Source: Calditrichota bacterium (lineage in GTDB: Bacteria > Zixibacteria > MSB-5A5 > GN15 > FEB-12). From it: a stretch of 5,009 nt of DNA. The position numbers and the translations under genes were made by a program. This document shows, in pieces, positions 1 to 5,002 of this stretch. Location of the stretch: contig QQUK01000270.1 of NCBI GenBank assembly GCA_008501655.1, forward strand, positions 1-5,009, in the 5' to 3' direction. Under the pieces are notes generated by a model. It saw only the letters and a program-made list of their open reading frames with translations, had not been told where the DNA came from and did no database searches. The first letter of the stretch is position 1; every line of letters starts with the position of its first letter.

Positions 1-489
1 CTCGGTGCGATTCCTTATGCTCCGATCTCGGTCATCTGTCTCGGTTATAATCGTCAGCAGGTATCCCATGACCTTGAAGGTTTTGGATTTCTGGTACCGC
101 AGAAAGAGAACAGAAAGATTTTAGGTTCTATCTGGACTTCCTCAATCTTCGAAAACAGAGCACCGGATGATAAAGTCCAGTTCCGTACAATGGTAGGCGG
201 TGATGGGGATCATGACTCCATCAATTTGTCCGACGACCAACTGCTTGCGCGAGTCATGAAAGATATGAATGACATTGTAGGACTTACTGGTGATCCGGAC
301 TGCGTAAAAATCTATAAATGGGAAAAAGGTATTCCTCAGTTTAAATTAGGTCACTCAAAAATAATGGAAGATATTGAAAAGGAACTTTCCCGGTTGAGTA
401 ACATTTTTGTAACGGGGAATTCATATTATGGGATAGGGTTGAACGATTGCGTTAAACAATCATTCAAAGTTATCCAGTCCTTACGATAA
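1..489 (+). CDS. hemG: Protoporphyrinogen oxidase (HemG/HemY-type FAD enzyme), C-terminal part, 5' truncated
   Basis: The reading frame is open from base 1 to the TAA at 487-489 and gives 162 residues; the ATG at 190 is internal, not the start. Known family role: FAD-dependent six-electron oxidation of protoporphyrinogen IX to protoporphyrin IX late in haem synthesis (or coproporphyrinogen III in the coproporphyrin-dependent branch). Family hallmarks are visible. A segment GFGFLVPQ at about residues 27-34 is followed by LGSIWTSSIFENRAP (41-55), matching the usual 'iLG..f.SslFp.RAP' pattern. FRTMVGG (61-67) matches the 'mlGG' strand. WEKGIPQFKLGH (107-118) matches 'w..aiPqY..GH'. FVTGNSYYGIGLNDCV (136-151) is the C-terminal FAD-contacting motif 'aGNsy.GvgipdCi'. 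The family is usually about 450-470 residues, so roughly two thirds, including the N-terminal dinucleotide-binding motif, lies off the left edge. The stop codon overlaps the 3' end of the convergent antiporter gene. The fragment cannot decide between protoporphyrinogen and coproporphyrinogen specificity. Confidence 0.9.
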   Translation, partial: LGAIPYAPISVICLGYNRQQVSHDLEGFGFLVPQKENRKILGSIWTSSIFENRAPDDKVQFRTMVGGDGDHDSINLSDDQLLARVMKDMNDIVGLTGDPDCVKIYKWEKGIPQFKLGHSKIMEDIEKELSRLSNIFVTGNSYYGIGLNDCVKQSFKVIQSLR

Positions 490-2358
490 GTCCTGAACAA
501 CCTCCTCCGGTTCAGGCAGAACAAATACCCAGCCGTCCGAGTTAAACCAGTCTTTAATCTCAGTTCGTTTTTCTTCATAAACAGCAAAAACAACCTCATC
601 ACCAGATTTGACCTTAGTTTTATTGGTAACTATTTCGACAGAATTTTTCTTATGAACAACAAGGGGCAGCAGAGATCGGTTAACAAATGAATCGTTATCT
701 TTGACCAAGAGAATTTCATCTTTTGAAGTACATCTCCACTTTTCAATTACAGCAAGATTCCTTCGGATGCGGACGTTCCAAAGATCTATATCACGTTTGG
801 CACCAAAGAGTAATTCTGCACCAGCTTCTTCAATCATTTCAATTTTGACATGACCATTTTTAATATGCAAATATGCATACAGCAATTCGATTTTAAACTC
901 TTCCGACGCTTTTTGAACAAGCAGTAGATTGATCTCTTCGTTGGGGGTCAGACCGATACACCCTTTAACCGAATCTATTCCGGCACGGATAAGTACCGAT
1001 TCATCAAGACCGTTACCGAATATAACCTTGTATCCGCTTTCCTGTACATGGCGGACCGCATCAACATTTGAATCAACAAACGTTACTTCCTCGCCTTTTG
1101 CCTTCATCGCTTTGGCAATTTCTATCGAAACAGCATGGGCACCTACAATGATATACCCTTTGTTGGTGCTCCGGGATACTTTCAGAATTTTAGCAAGCAG
1201 ACCTCCGGTTATACCCTGAGCTGTTACGGTGATAGCGATAACCAAAAAGACCATTGCCCGAAGAAGATTTCCGCCATCATAAGATGCTTCCTCTAATGTT
1301 ACAGCAAAAAATGATGCAACAGCTGCTGCGACAATACCGCGCGGCGCCATCCAACTTAAGAATAGTTTATCCCGTAATGCCATGTTGGTACCAAGTGTTG
1401 AGACAAACACATTAATCGGACGAATCAAAAACATCAGTATTACAACAACAAGTACACCGTTTTGCCCTAACAATTTTATATCAGCAAAACTGACATCAGC
1501 AGCCAGCAGAACAAAAAGCATTGCGATGAACATCATCGTAAGCTGTTCTTTGAACTCGGCAAGCTCCTGCAATTTTTTTGTTTTAGCATTCCCCAGTACA
1601 ACACCGGCAACAGTTACCGCTACGATACCACTCTCACCCATAAGTGTGTTCGATAGGTGAAACATCGCAAGTACAAAAGTCAGAACAAAAATATTTTTCA
1701 AATTTTCAGGTATCAGTTTTTTGGGTCTCAATAATAATGAAATCAGAATACCGCCGATTAAACCAAACACAAATCCAAATCCAAGACGTAACAATAAATC
1801 ACCAGTACCGAACAGAAAGGAACTTTCTCCGGGATGCATAACAAGTTCCAAAGCGACAATAGCTACGATAGCACCAATCGGGTCAATAAGGACACCCTCT
1901 GCTTCAAGCACTGTAGATAAATTTTTATTCAGCTTGATTCGTCTTAATATTGGAGTAACAACAGTTGGACCGGTAACCGAGACTAAAGTACCGAACAGAA
2001 AGGACATTTCCCATGTCCATTGTAAAATATAATGTGCTGCTAATCCCGCTCCGACTACTGTAATAATCAACCCGATAGTGATTAACTGCCGGATTGCAAT
2101 TGATTCCCGCCGAAGTCGTTTAATATCAAGATTCAAACCGCCTTCAAAAAGGATAACTGCAACGGCAAAACCAACCAGCATTGTCAATGACTGATGGTAT
2201 ACTTCAGGATTGATAACACCAACGCCCTGCGGACCAAGGAGTGCACCGGTAAACAAAAGAAGCACAATGCCGGGAATCCGGAGATGATGTGAAAATGTCT
2301 GAGCTATAAGTCCGGAGACTAAAGCCAGAGAGATTGTAAGAGCTATATCAAATTGCAT
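481..2358 (-). CDS. Monovalent cation:proton antiporter (CPA/NhaP-like) with C-terminal TrkA/RCK-like domain
   Basis: The 625-residue protein has an N-terminal membrane domain (about residues 4-390, some 12-13 hydrophobic segments) of the Na_H_Exchanger family, then a soluble C-terminal region. Such proteins exchange Na+ and/or K+ for H+ across the inner membrane. Conserved antiporter elements are seen: FEGGLNLD (71-78); TGPTVV (129-134), the unwound helix usually written TDP/TGPT; EAEGVLIDPIGAI (152-164), whose D159 is the likely ion-coordinating aspartate; and APRGIVAAAVAS (338-349) with R340. Residues 400-520 resemble a TrkA-N/RCK fold: GYIIVGAH, an acidic D429 at the end of the second strand, then FGNGLDESVLIRAGI, typical of the 'GD...L..AGi' segment. 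Residues 545-595 resemble a TrkA-C-like module ending SGDEVVFAV. The GxGxxG nucleotide loop is degenerate (GAHAVS, 406-411). The ATG at 2356-2358 has only a weak AGTGA upstream. It is the last gene of the minus-strand block. Ion specificity cannot be read from the sequence. Confidence 0.88.
   Translation of the reverse strand: MQFDIALTISLALVSGLIAQTFSHHLRIPGIVLLLFTGALLGPQGVGVINPEVYHQSLTMLVGFAVAVILFEGGLNLDIKRLRRESIAIRQLITIGLIITVVGAGLAAHYILQWTWEMSFLFGTLVSVTGPTVVTPILRRIKLNKNLSTVLEAEGVLIDPIGAIVAIVALELVMHPGESSFLFGTGDLLLRLGFGFVFGLIGGILISLLLRPKKLIPENLKNIFVLTFVLAMFHLSNTLMGESGIVAVTVAGVVLGNAKTKKLQELAEFKEQLTMMFIAMLFVLLAADVSFADIKLLGQNGVLVVVILMFLIRPINVFVSTLGTNMALRDKLFLSWMAPRGIVAAAVASFFAVTLEEASYDGGNLLRAMVFLVIAITVTAQGITGGLLAKILKVSRSTNKGYIIVGAHAVSIEIAKAMKAKGEEVTFVDSNVDAVRHVQESGYKVIFGNGLDESVLIRAGIDSVKGCIGLTPNEEINLLLVQKASEEFKIELLYAYLHIKNGHVKIEMIEEAGAELLFGAKRDIDLWNVRIRRNLAVIEKWRCTSKDEILLVKDNDSFVNRSLLPLVVHKKNSVEIVTNKTKVKSGDEVVFAVYEEKRTEIKDWFNSDGWVFVLPEPEEVVQDLS
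492..516. other. Inverted repeat just past the hemG stop, inside the antiporter's 3' end
   Basis: CCTGAAC (492-498) and GTTCAGG (510-516) are perfectly complementary 7-bp arms around an 11-nt loop. The hairpin begins 2 nt after the hemG stop and lies within the last codons of the convergent antiporter gene. Neither strand has a T-tract after it, so it is not a standard intrinsic terminator. It could still stabilise the 3' end of the hemG mRNA or pause polymerase. It could equally be chance within the coding sequence. Confidence 0.35.
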
Positions 2359-2391
2359 TTATGTCACTTTATTTAATTTAGGGCAATTTAA

Positions 2392-2397
2392 ATTATA
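2392..2397 (-). promoter_or_regulatory. Candidate -10 box (TATAAT) for the antiporter gene
   Basis: Read on the minus strand, these bases are a perfect TATAAT about 33 nt before the antiporter ATG, inside the 67-nt gap after the preceding gene. At a 17-nt spacing the -35 hexamer (2415-2420) reads AATTAA, a poor match to TTGACA. If the promoter is real it may need an activator. The surroundings are AT-rich, so a chance match is possible. Confidence 0.4.
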
Positions 2398-2398
2398 T

Positions 2399-2414
2399 AC
2401 TTGTAAATACAAGT
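2399..2414. promoter_or_regulatory. Perfect 7-bp inverted repeat, possible operator before the antiporter
   Basis: ACTTGTA (2399-2405) and TACAAGT (2408-2414) are perfect inverted arms separated by AA. The 16-bp element fills almost exactly the spacer upstream of the TATAAT box at 2392-2397 and begins 11 nt after the stop codon of the upstream gene. A dimeric regulator could bind here. Read as RNA it would be a weak AT-rich hairpin with no T-tract, so a terminator for the upstream gene is the less likely reading. Confidence 0.4.
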
Positions 2415-2425
2415 TTAATTTCCTG

Positions 2426-2911
2426 TTATTCTTTTGATTCAATTTCTTTTTGATAAATAACTTTCTCAAGCACCGTACCGTCTTCTCCATAAAATGTTAA
2501 ACTTCCTGAATCTTTATGGTACAAAACGGTTGAACCTTTTGACTGTTCACCATGCAATGCGAAACCACCGCCACCGTGTGCATATTGAGCTGCCCCGACC
2601 CGGATTGTTTCGGTTGCATCTAAAAGATAAAGAGCTGTCTGTGTGGTATCATGGATTGTAGCAAGACGCAGTTTCCCGGATTGGTCATAAATAAACAAGC
2701 CACGCGAACCATCCTCATCAATACCAAGCATCGCTATTTCTTTACCATCAGCATCCACAATATCAATTTGCTGGCAGGTAATAACTGCTGACCCGTTTGA
2801 ATCAAATGCCGCGATAAACAGCAGAATCATAACCAATGCGGCAATTACTCCGATAAATATCCGATTCTGAAGTTCTAAGGCATGTAATCTATGTTCCATT
2901 GATTTTTCCAT
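2426..2911 (-). CDS. Small membrane-anchored protein with repetitive beta-type ectodomain, function unknown
   Basis: The 161-residue protein has a short basic N-terminus (MEKSMEHRLHALELQNR), one hydrophobic segment at about 18-36, and a C-terminal domain predicted to lie outside the cytoplasm. There is no lipobox; the only cysteine is C46. From about residue 48 the sequence falls into roughly five imperfect units of about 22 residues. They start at QIDIVDADGK, GLFIYDQSGK, ALYLLDATET, GFALHGEQSK and SLTFYGEDGT, with the shared form 'hxhxDxxGKhRhxh'. This resembles widespread uncharacterised proteins carrying repeated 'lvDxdGkvRaxLg' strand-turn-strand units, probably forming a beta solenoid or propeller-like sheet; that is recall from memory, not a search. 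The later units are degenerate and glycine-rich (GGGG at 113-116). The start is fixed by an AGGAG 6 nt upstream. It lies between the SRPBCC and antiporter genes on the same strand. No function can be assigned. Confidence 0.75.
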   Translation of the reverse strand: MEKSMEHRLHALELQNRIFIGVIAALVMILLFIAAFDSNGSAVITCQQIDIVDADGKEIAMLGIDEDGSRGLFIYDQSGKLRLATIHDTTQTALYLLDATETIRVGAAQYAHGGGGFALHGEQSKGSTVLYHKDSGSLTFYGEDGTVLEKVIYQKEIESKE

Positions 2912-2917
2912 AACTTA

Positions 2918-2922
2918 CTCCT
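2918..2922 (-). promoter_or_regulatory. Shine-Dalgarno sequence of the repeat-protein gene
   Basis: On the minus strand this reads AGGAG, followed by TAAGTT and then the ATG at 2909-2911. The 6-nt spacing selects this ATG over the in-frame ATG four codons later. It is the clearest ribosome binding site in the window and shows that the host uses canonical Shine-Dalgarno initiation. Confidence 0.75.
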
Positions 2923-3058
2923 ATCTATAGAGTTAAACGTAACACACCGTCTCTTTCTTTTGACATTGATACGATTTTTCAGCTATTTTTGATTGAACTT
3001 TTATTCAAGAAGTTAACGGTCATATCAGACCACTTTAGTGCGGTTTGAGAAGTCGATT

Positions 3059-3499
3059 TTACTTCTCACATAATCCTTTTACCAGTTCCAGAGCTTTTGG
3101 CCAGCAGTCTTCGAACATTGGCGCGAATTTTTCATGAGTCTGCATCTCAACTGTTAATGTTGTCTTTCCGTTTTCTTCGACATAGGAATAGGTTTCGGTG
3201 GTTCCGTACCATTCTTTTGCAACATCTGATTCACTGTCTTCGGTTCCATCTTTTGTTATCAAGGCAATATGTTTACCGACCATCTTGTCATACGGTTGAA
3301 CTTTTTCGAGCAGGCATTTAGTTCCCCCATGAGGCGGATCGATGAAAAGCATGTAACTTCCTTCCGTCCAATCTCCTTCGAATTGAGAATCAGGTGAAAA
3401 TGGTTTTACCCAGAGCTTATAAGTTTCAGGATCGATCATTGTTTCCCAGACATGTTTTTTACCGGCATTGATTGTTATTGAGTAAGTTAATGTTTTCAT
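3059..3499 (-). CDS. SRPBCC-domain protein, AHSA1/START-like (COG3832 type)
   Basis: The 146-residue cytoplasmic protein fills a single SRPBCC (START/Bet v1-like) helix-grip fold. Seen: an N-terminal strand with the family signature LTYSITINAGKKHVWETMIDPETYKLWVKPF (residues 4-34, matching 'i.ap.e.VW..l.d.e.y..W...f'); FEGDWTEGSYMLFI (40-53), the usual 'gdw.eGs...f'; a central E-T-Y-S-Y strand; ENGKTTLTVEM (109-119); and a C-terminal helix, FEDCWPKALELVKGLCEK. Length is normal for the family. Members bind hydrophobic ligands or act as chaperone-associated or stress proteins, so the fold alone gives no specific role. The ATG lies 6 nt after the stop of the channel gene, with only a weak purine-rich AGAAG stretch, which suggests translational coupling. 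No clear terminator follows its stop. Confidence 0.85.
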   Translation of the reverse strand: MKTLTYSITINAGKKHVWETMIDPETYKLWVKPFSPDSQFEGDWTEGSYMLFIDPPHGGTKCLLEKVQPYDKMVGKHIALITKDGTEDSESDVAKEWYGTTETYSYVEENGKTTLTVEMQTHEKFAPMFEDCWPKALELVKGLCEK

Positions 3500-3505
3500 T
3501 TTCTT

Positions 3506-4600
3506 CTACTCATTTCCTTCAATTTCAATGATCTGACTATTTAACTTTTCTATTTCGGTTCTGATTTTATTTATTTTTGATTCAAATTTAGTCCGGGCAG
3601 ATTCGTCAAGTTCATCTTTGAGTTGAGCCTCAAACTCTTTAATCTCGGCGACCAGTTTTGCCTGTTTTTCTCTTAACATTTCAACCGACTCAGCTTCATC
3701 TGCTTTATCAAAGACGATTGCTTCAGCAATCGTTTCTTCTTTTTTCTTTTTCAATTTGTTTCGTTCAGCTTTTGGAATTATCGGTTTCTCAGGACTCAAC
3801 TGACGTTGATTCATAAATGTTGGTGAGACAATTTCAATACCTGCAGAGTGGAGCGAATCAAGCATGTTTGATCTGAGTTTTGAATGAGTCGATATCAAAT
3901 TTTTCACATCAGTTAACAAACCGCAAACACGATAGGTTACAGAAAAATCACCAAGTTCCCTGACATGGACAAACGGTTCTTCAAGTTCACAATCTTTAGC
4001 TGCTTTAACAAGGGCATCGGTGATTTTATCTTTTGAGACATCATATCCTAAAGATACTTCTCCGGTGACCAGAGTACCTGAAGAACGGATAACTTTGACG
4101 GGGTTGGTAACAAGATACAGATTAGGAATAGTTGTTAAATCACGGTCTTCCGTTTGAATCTCTACATGAAACAAGCCTCGCTCGGTGACACGACCAAAAT
4201 GATCATTCACCCGAACAAAATCACCGGCTCTAAAGTTCTTTATCGCCCGAAGCATAAATCCGGCCATAATATTCCCAATAAAAGTCGTAGCTGACAATGC
4301 TATCGCAGCAGATAATAAAATGCCTAACAATGACAATAGCTGACCGATTGTTGTTTCAGAGACCGGAAGTGTAAGGATTACCACTAAGAGTCCAATAAAG
4401 GATAACACAAGTAAAACCATCTGGATTCGAAAACGATTACCGGTGATCCCGGCATATCTTTTTTCCAGTGAATATTGAGCAAACCAAATGGCAAAAAGGA
4501 CGACTACAAGCGCAATCACCATCGGGACAAATGCTAAAAGCTTATCTAAAAAGAGATTCAGGTAATCCATATAGTATAAAGAAACAAACAATGCTCTCAT
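3506..4600 (-). CDS. MscS-family mechanosensitive ion channel with C-terminal coiled-coil extension
   Basis: The 364-residue protein is a small-conductance mechanosensitive channel of the inner membrane. By family knowledge it forms a heptamer that opens under membrane tension to release solutes. Hydrophobic segments lie at about 22-42, 59-79 and 85-106. The third continues into the pore-lining, Gly/Ala-rich FIGNIMAGFML (107-117) and then FRAGDFVRV (123-131), the signature entry to the beta domain. IPN at 158-160 is conserved. The beta domain spans about 120-172 and the alpha/beta vestibule domain about 178-262, ending GIEIVSPTFMNQRQ. Residues 270-298 form a lysine-rich linker (KLKKKK at 282-287). 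Residues 300-360 are highly charged with heptad-like spacing, a likely coiled coil absent from E. coli MscS (286 aa). The ATG at 4598-4600 has no Shine-Dalgarno sequence; a second in-frame ATG at 4568-4570 (residue 11, MDYLNLFLDK) is an equally plausible start. It is the first gene of the minus-strand block. Confidence 0.92.
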   Translation of the reverse strand: MRALFVSLYYMDYLNLFLDKLLAFVPMVIALVVVLFAIWFAQYSLEKRYAGITGNRFRIQMVLLVLSFIGLLVVILTLPVSETTIGQLLSLLGILLSAAIALSATTFIGNIMAGFMLRAIKNFRAGDFVRVNDHFGRVTERGLFHVEIQTEDRDLTTIPNLYLVTNPVKVIRSSGTLVTGEVSLGYDVSKDKITDALVKAAKDCELEEPFVHVRELGDFSVTYRVCGLLTDVKNLISTHSKLRSNMLDSLHSAGIEIVSPTFMNQRQLSPEKPIIPKAERNKLKKKKEETIAEAIVFDKADEAESVEMLREKQAKLVAEIKEFEAQLKDELDESARTKFESKINKIRTEIEKLNSQIIEIEGNE

Positions 4601-4640
4601 TTGTCAAAGATAAAAAAAGAGGTTAATTGTGTATTAGAAG

Positions 4641-4675
4641 GCTCCTGAGCTGGGTAGCCCACTGCTTGCAGTGGG
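4641..4675 (+). repeat. REP-like hairpin A (GTAG plus CCCAC...GTGGG palindrome)
   Basis: CCCACTGC (4658-4665) and GCAGTGGG (4668-4675) are perfect 8-bp arms around TT. A GTAG tetranucleotide (4654-4657) directly precedes the left arm, and a small GCTC-CT-GAGC palindrome lies at 4641-4650. The following TTTCT makes it loosely terminator-like on the plus strand, but no plus-strand gene is seen upstream of it. A second copy in the opposite orientation lies at 4942-4970, so this is a repeat element and not a one-off terminator. Confidence 0.65.
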
Positions 4676-4752
4676 TTTCTATTCCGATGTAGTTTTCAAT
4701 AATTATTCTGCACTATATCTTCCCCATATTCATTTACATAAAACCAAGAGAA

Positions 4753-4764
4753 GACAATATTGTC
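4753..4764. other. Perfect 12-bp palindrome GACAATATTGTC
   Basis: GACAAT (4753-4758) is followed immediately by its reverse complement ATTGTC (4759-4764). It lies about 150 nt upstream of the channel start and is flanked by AT-rich sequence. It could be a binding site for a dimeric regulator. No known operator is confidently matched, and a 12-bp palindrome may occur by chance in AT-rich DNA. Confidence 0.3.
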
Positions 4765-4778
4765 AAATTAAAAGAAGA

Positions 4779-4813
4779 AATTGCCAATAACCTTTGGCGG
4801 ACTCGCAATGACT
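4779..4813 (-). repeat. GTCATTGCGAG-type interspersed repeat
   Basis: On the minus strand the element begins GTCATTGCGAG and ends GGCAATTTC, with complementary ATTG/CAAT ends. An inner stem is formed by GCCAA and TTGGC (plus-strand 4783-4787 and 4794-4798) around a 6-nt loop. From memory, sequences of the form 'GTCATTGCGAG ... GCAATCTC' are dispersed intergenic repeats in many unrelated bacterial genomes. Only one copy is in this window, so its repeat status here rests on that recall. Confidence 0.45.
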
Positions 4814-4885
4814 GAATTGGGCAAACAGTCGGGTTCTGCAAAAGCTATCGCTTTTTTAGGGAACCCGACCTACAACCTGAATTGG
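4812..4885. repeat. 9-bp direct repeat CTGAATTGG flanking hairpin C
   Basis: CTGAATTGG occurs at 4812-4820 and again at 4877-4885, bracketing a 56-bp segment that contains the whole hairpin of 4828-4873. The arrangement resembles a target-site duplication around a small inserted element. It could also be a chance repeat or part of the larger repeat array. Confidence 0.4.
4828..4873 (-). repeat. REP-like hairpin C (GTAG plus GTCGGGTTC palindrome)
   Basis: GTCGGGTTC (4828-4836) and GAACCCGAC (4861-4869) are perfect 9-bp arms. Inside them a second stem forms between AAAAGC (4840-4845) and GCTTTT (4850-4855) around TATC, giving a long two-tier hairpin. On the minus strand GTAG (4873-4870) directly precedes the palindrome. 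It shares the GTAGGTCGG start with the hairpin at 4905-4931 in the same orientation. Confidence 0.65.
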
Positions 4886-4904
4886 ATTGGATCATCTGTT
4901 TCTT

Positions 4905-4931
4905 GTCGGAACTACAGGGGTTCCGACCTAC
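4905..4931 (-). repeat. REP-like hairpin D (GTAG plus GTCGGAAC palindrome)
   Basis: GTCGGAAC (4905-4912) and GTTCCGAC (4920-4927) are perfect 8-bp arms around a 7-nt loop. On the minus strand GTAG (4931-4928) sits directly 5' of the palindrome, as in hairpin C. C and D share the base of the stem (GTCGG/CCGAC) and differ toward the loop while remaining fully paired. Confidence 0.65.
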
Positions 4932-4941
4932 TTTTACTATT

Positions 4942-4970
4942 CCCACGGCAAGCCGTGGGGCACTCGAGGT
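4942..4970 (-). repeat. REP-like hairpin B, inverted copy of hairpin A without GTAG
   Basis: CCCACGGC (4942-4949) and GCCGTGGG (4952-4959) form perfect 8-bp arms around AA. Read on the minus strand the loop is TT as in hairpin A, and the 5' flank (CCTCGAGTGC) resembles A's CCTGAGCTG. Relative to A, one base pair of the stem is changed on both sides (T-A to G-C), so pairing is kept. The GTAG seen in A is missing here. Confidence 0.6.
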
Positions 4971-4978
4971 ATTGTTTC

Positions 4979-5002
4979 GTCAGTTCCTGACCCTCCGCAG
5001 GG
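4979..5002. repeat. Two small adjacent hairpins at the right edge
   Basis: GTCAG (4979-4983) and CTGAC (4987-4991) pair around TTC. Directly after, CCCT (4991-4994) and AGGG (4999-5002) pair around CCGC, sharing one base with the first hairpin. The stems are short and weak alone, but they continue the palindrome-dense pattern. The array probably extends beyond the window. Confidence 0.35.

Noticed and set aside
929..2032. Plus-strand open frames of 65-103 codons opposite the antiporter gene
   Set aside because: They lie wholly antisense to a strong membrane-protein coding sequence, have Ser/Thr/Pro/Ile-rich shadow composition and resemble no family.
2960..2989. TTGACA (2960-2965) and TATTTT (2984-2989) as a plus-strand promoter antisense to the SRPBCC gene
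   Set aside because: The -35 is perfect, but the -10 is only 4 of 6 and the region is AT-rich; there is no plus-strand gene to serve and no other support.
2993..3028. Weak inverted repeats (TTGAA/TTCAA and GGTC/GACC) in the gap after the SRPBCC gene
   Set aside because: Stems of 4-5 bp in AT-rich DNA with no T-tract on the minus strand; not distinguishable from chance.
3097..3321. Plus-strand 74-codon open frame
   Set aside because: It is antisense to the SRPBCC gene, whose reading frame has clear family motifs; its own translation is Arg/Leu/Phe-rich shadow sequence.
4605..4612. Minus-strand TATCTTTG matching the Bacteroidetes -7 element TAnnTTTG before the channel gene
   Set aside because: No matching -33 TTTG element is found at the right distance, and the host is not shown to be a Bacteroidetes; an 8-bp degenerate match is too weak.
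4654..4682. Hairpin A as an intrinsic terminator of a plus-strand transcript
   Set aside because: The T-tract is short (TTTCT) and no plus-strand gene precedes it; the inverted second copy at 4942 argues for a repeat element.
4781..4990. Plus-strand 69-codon open frame with TTG start
   Set aside because: It runs through at least four inverted repeats, has no ribosome site and no protein-like pattern; it is an artefact of the repeat array.
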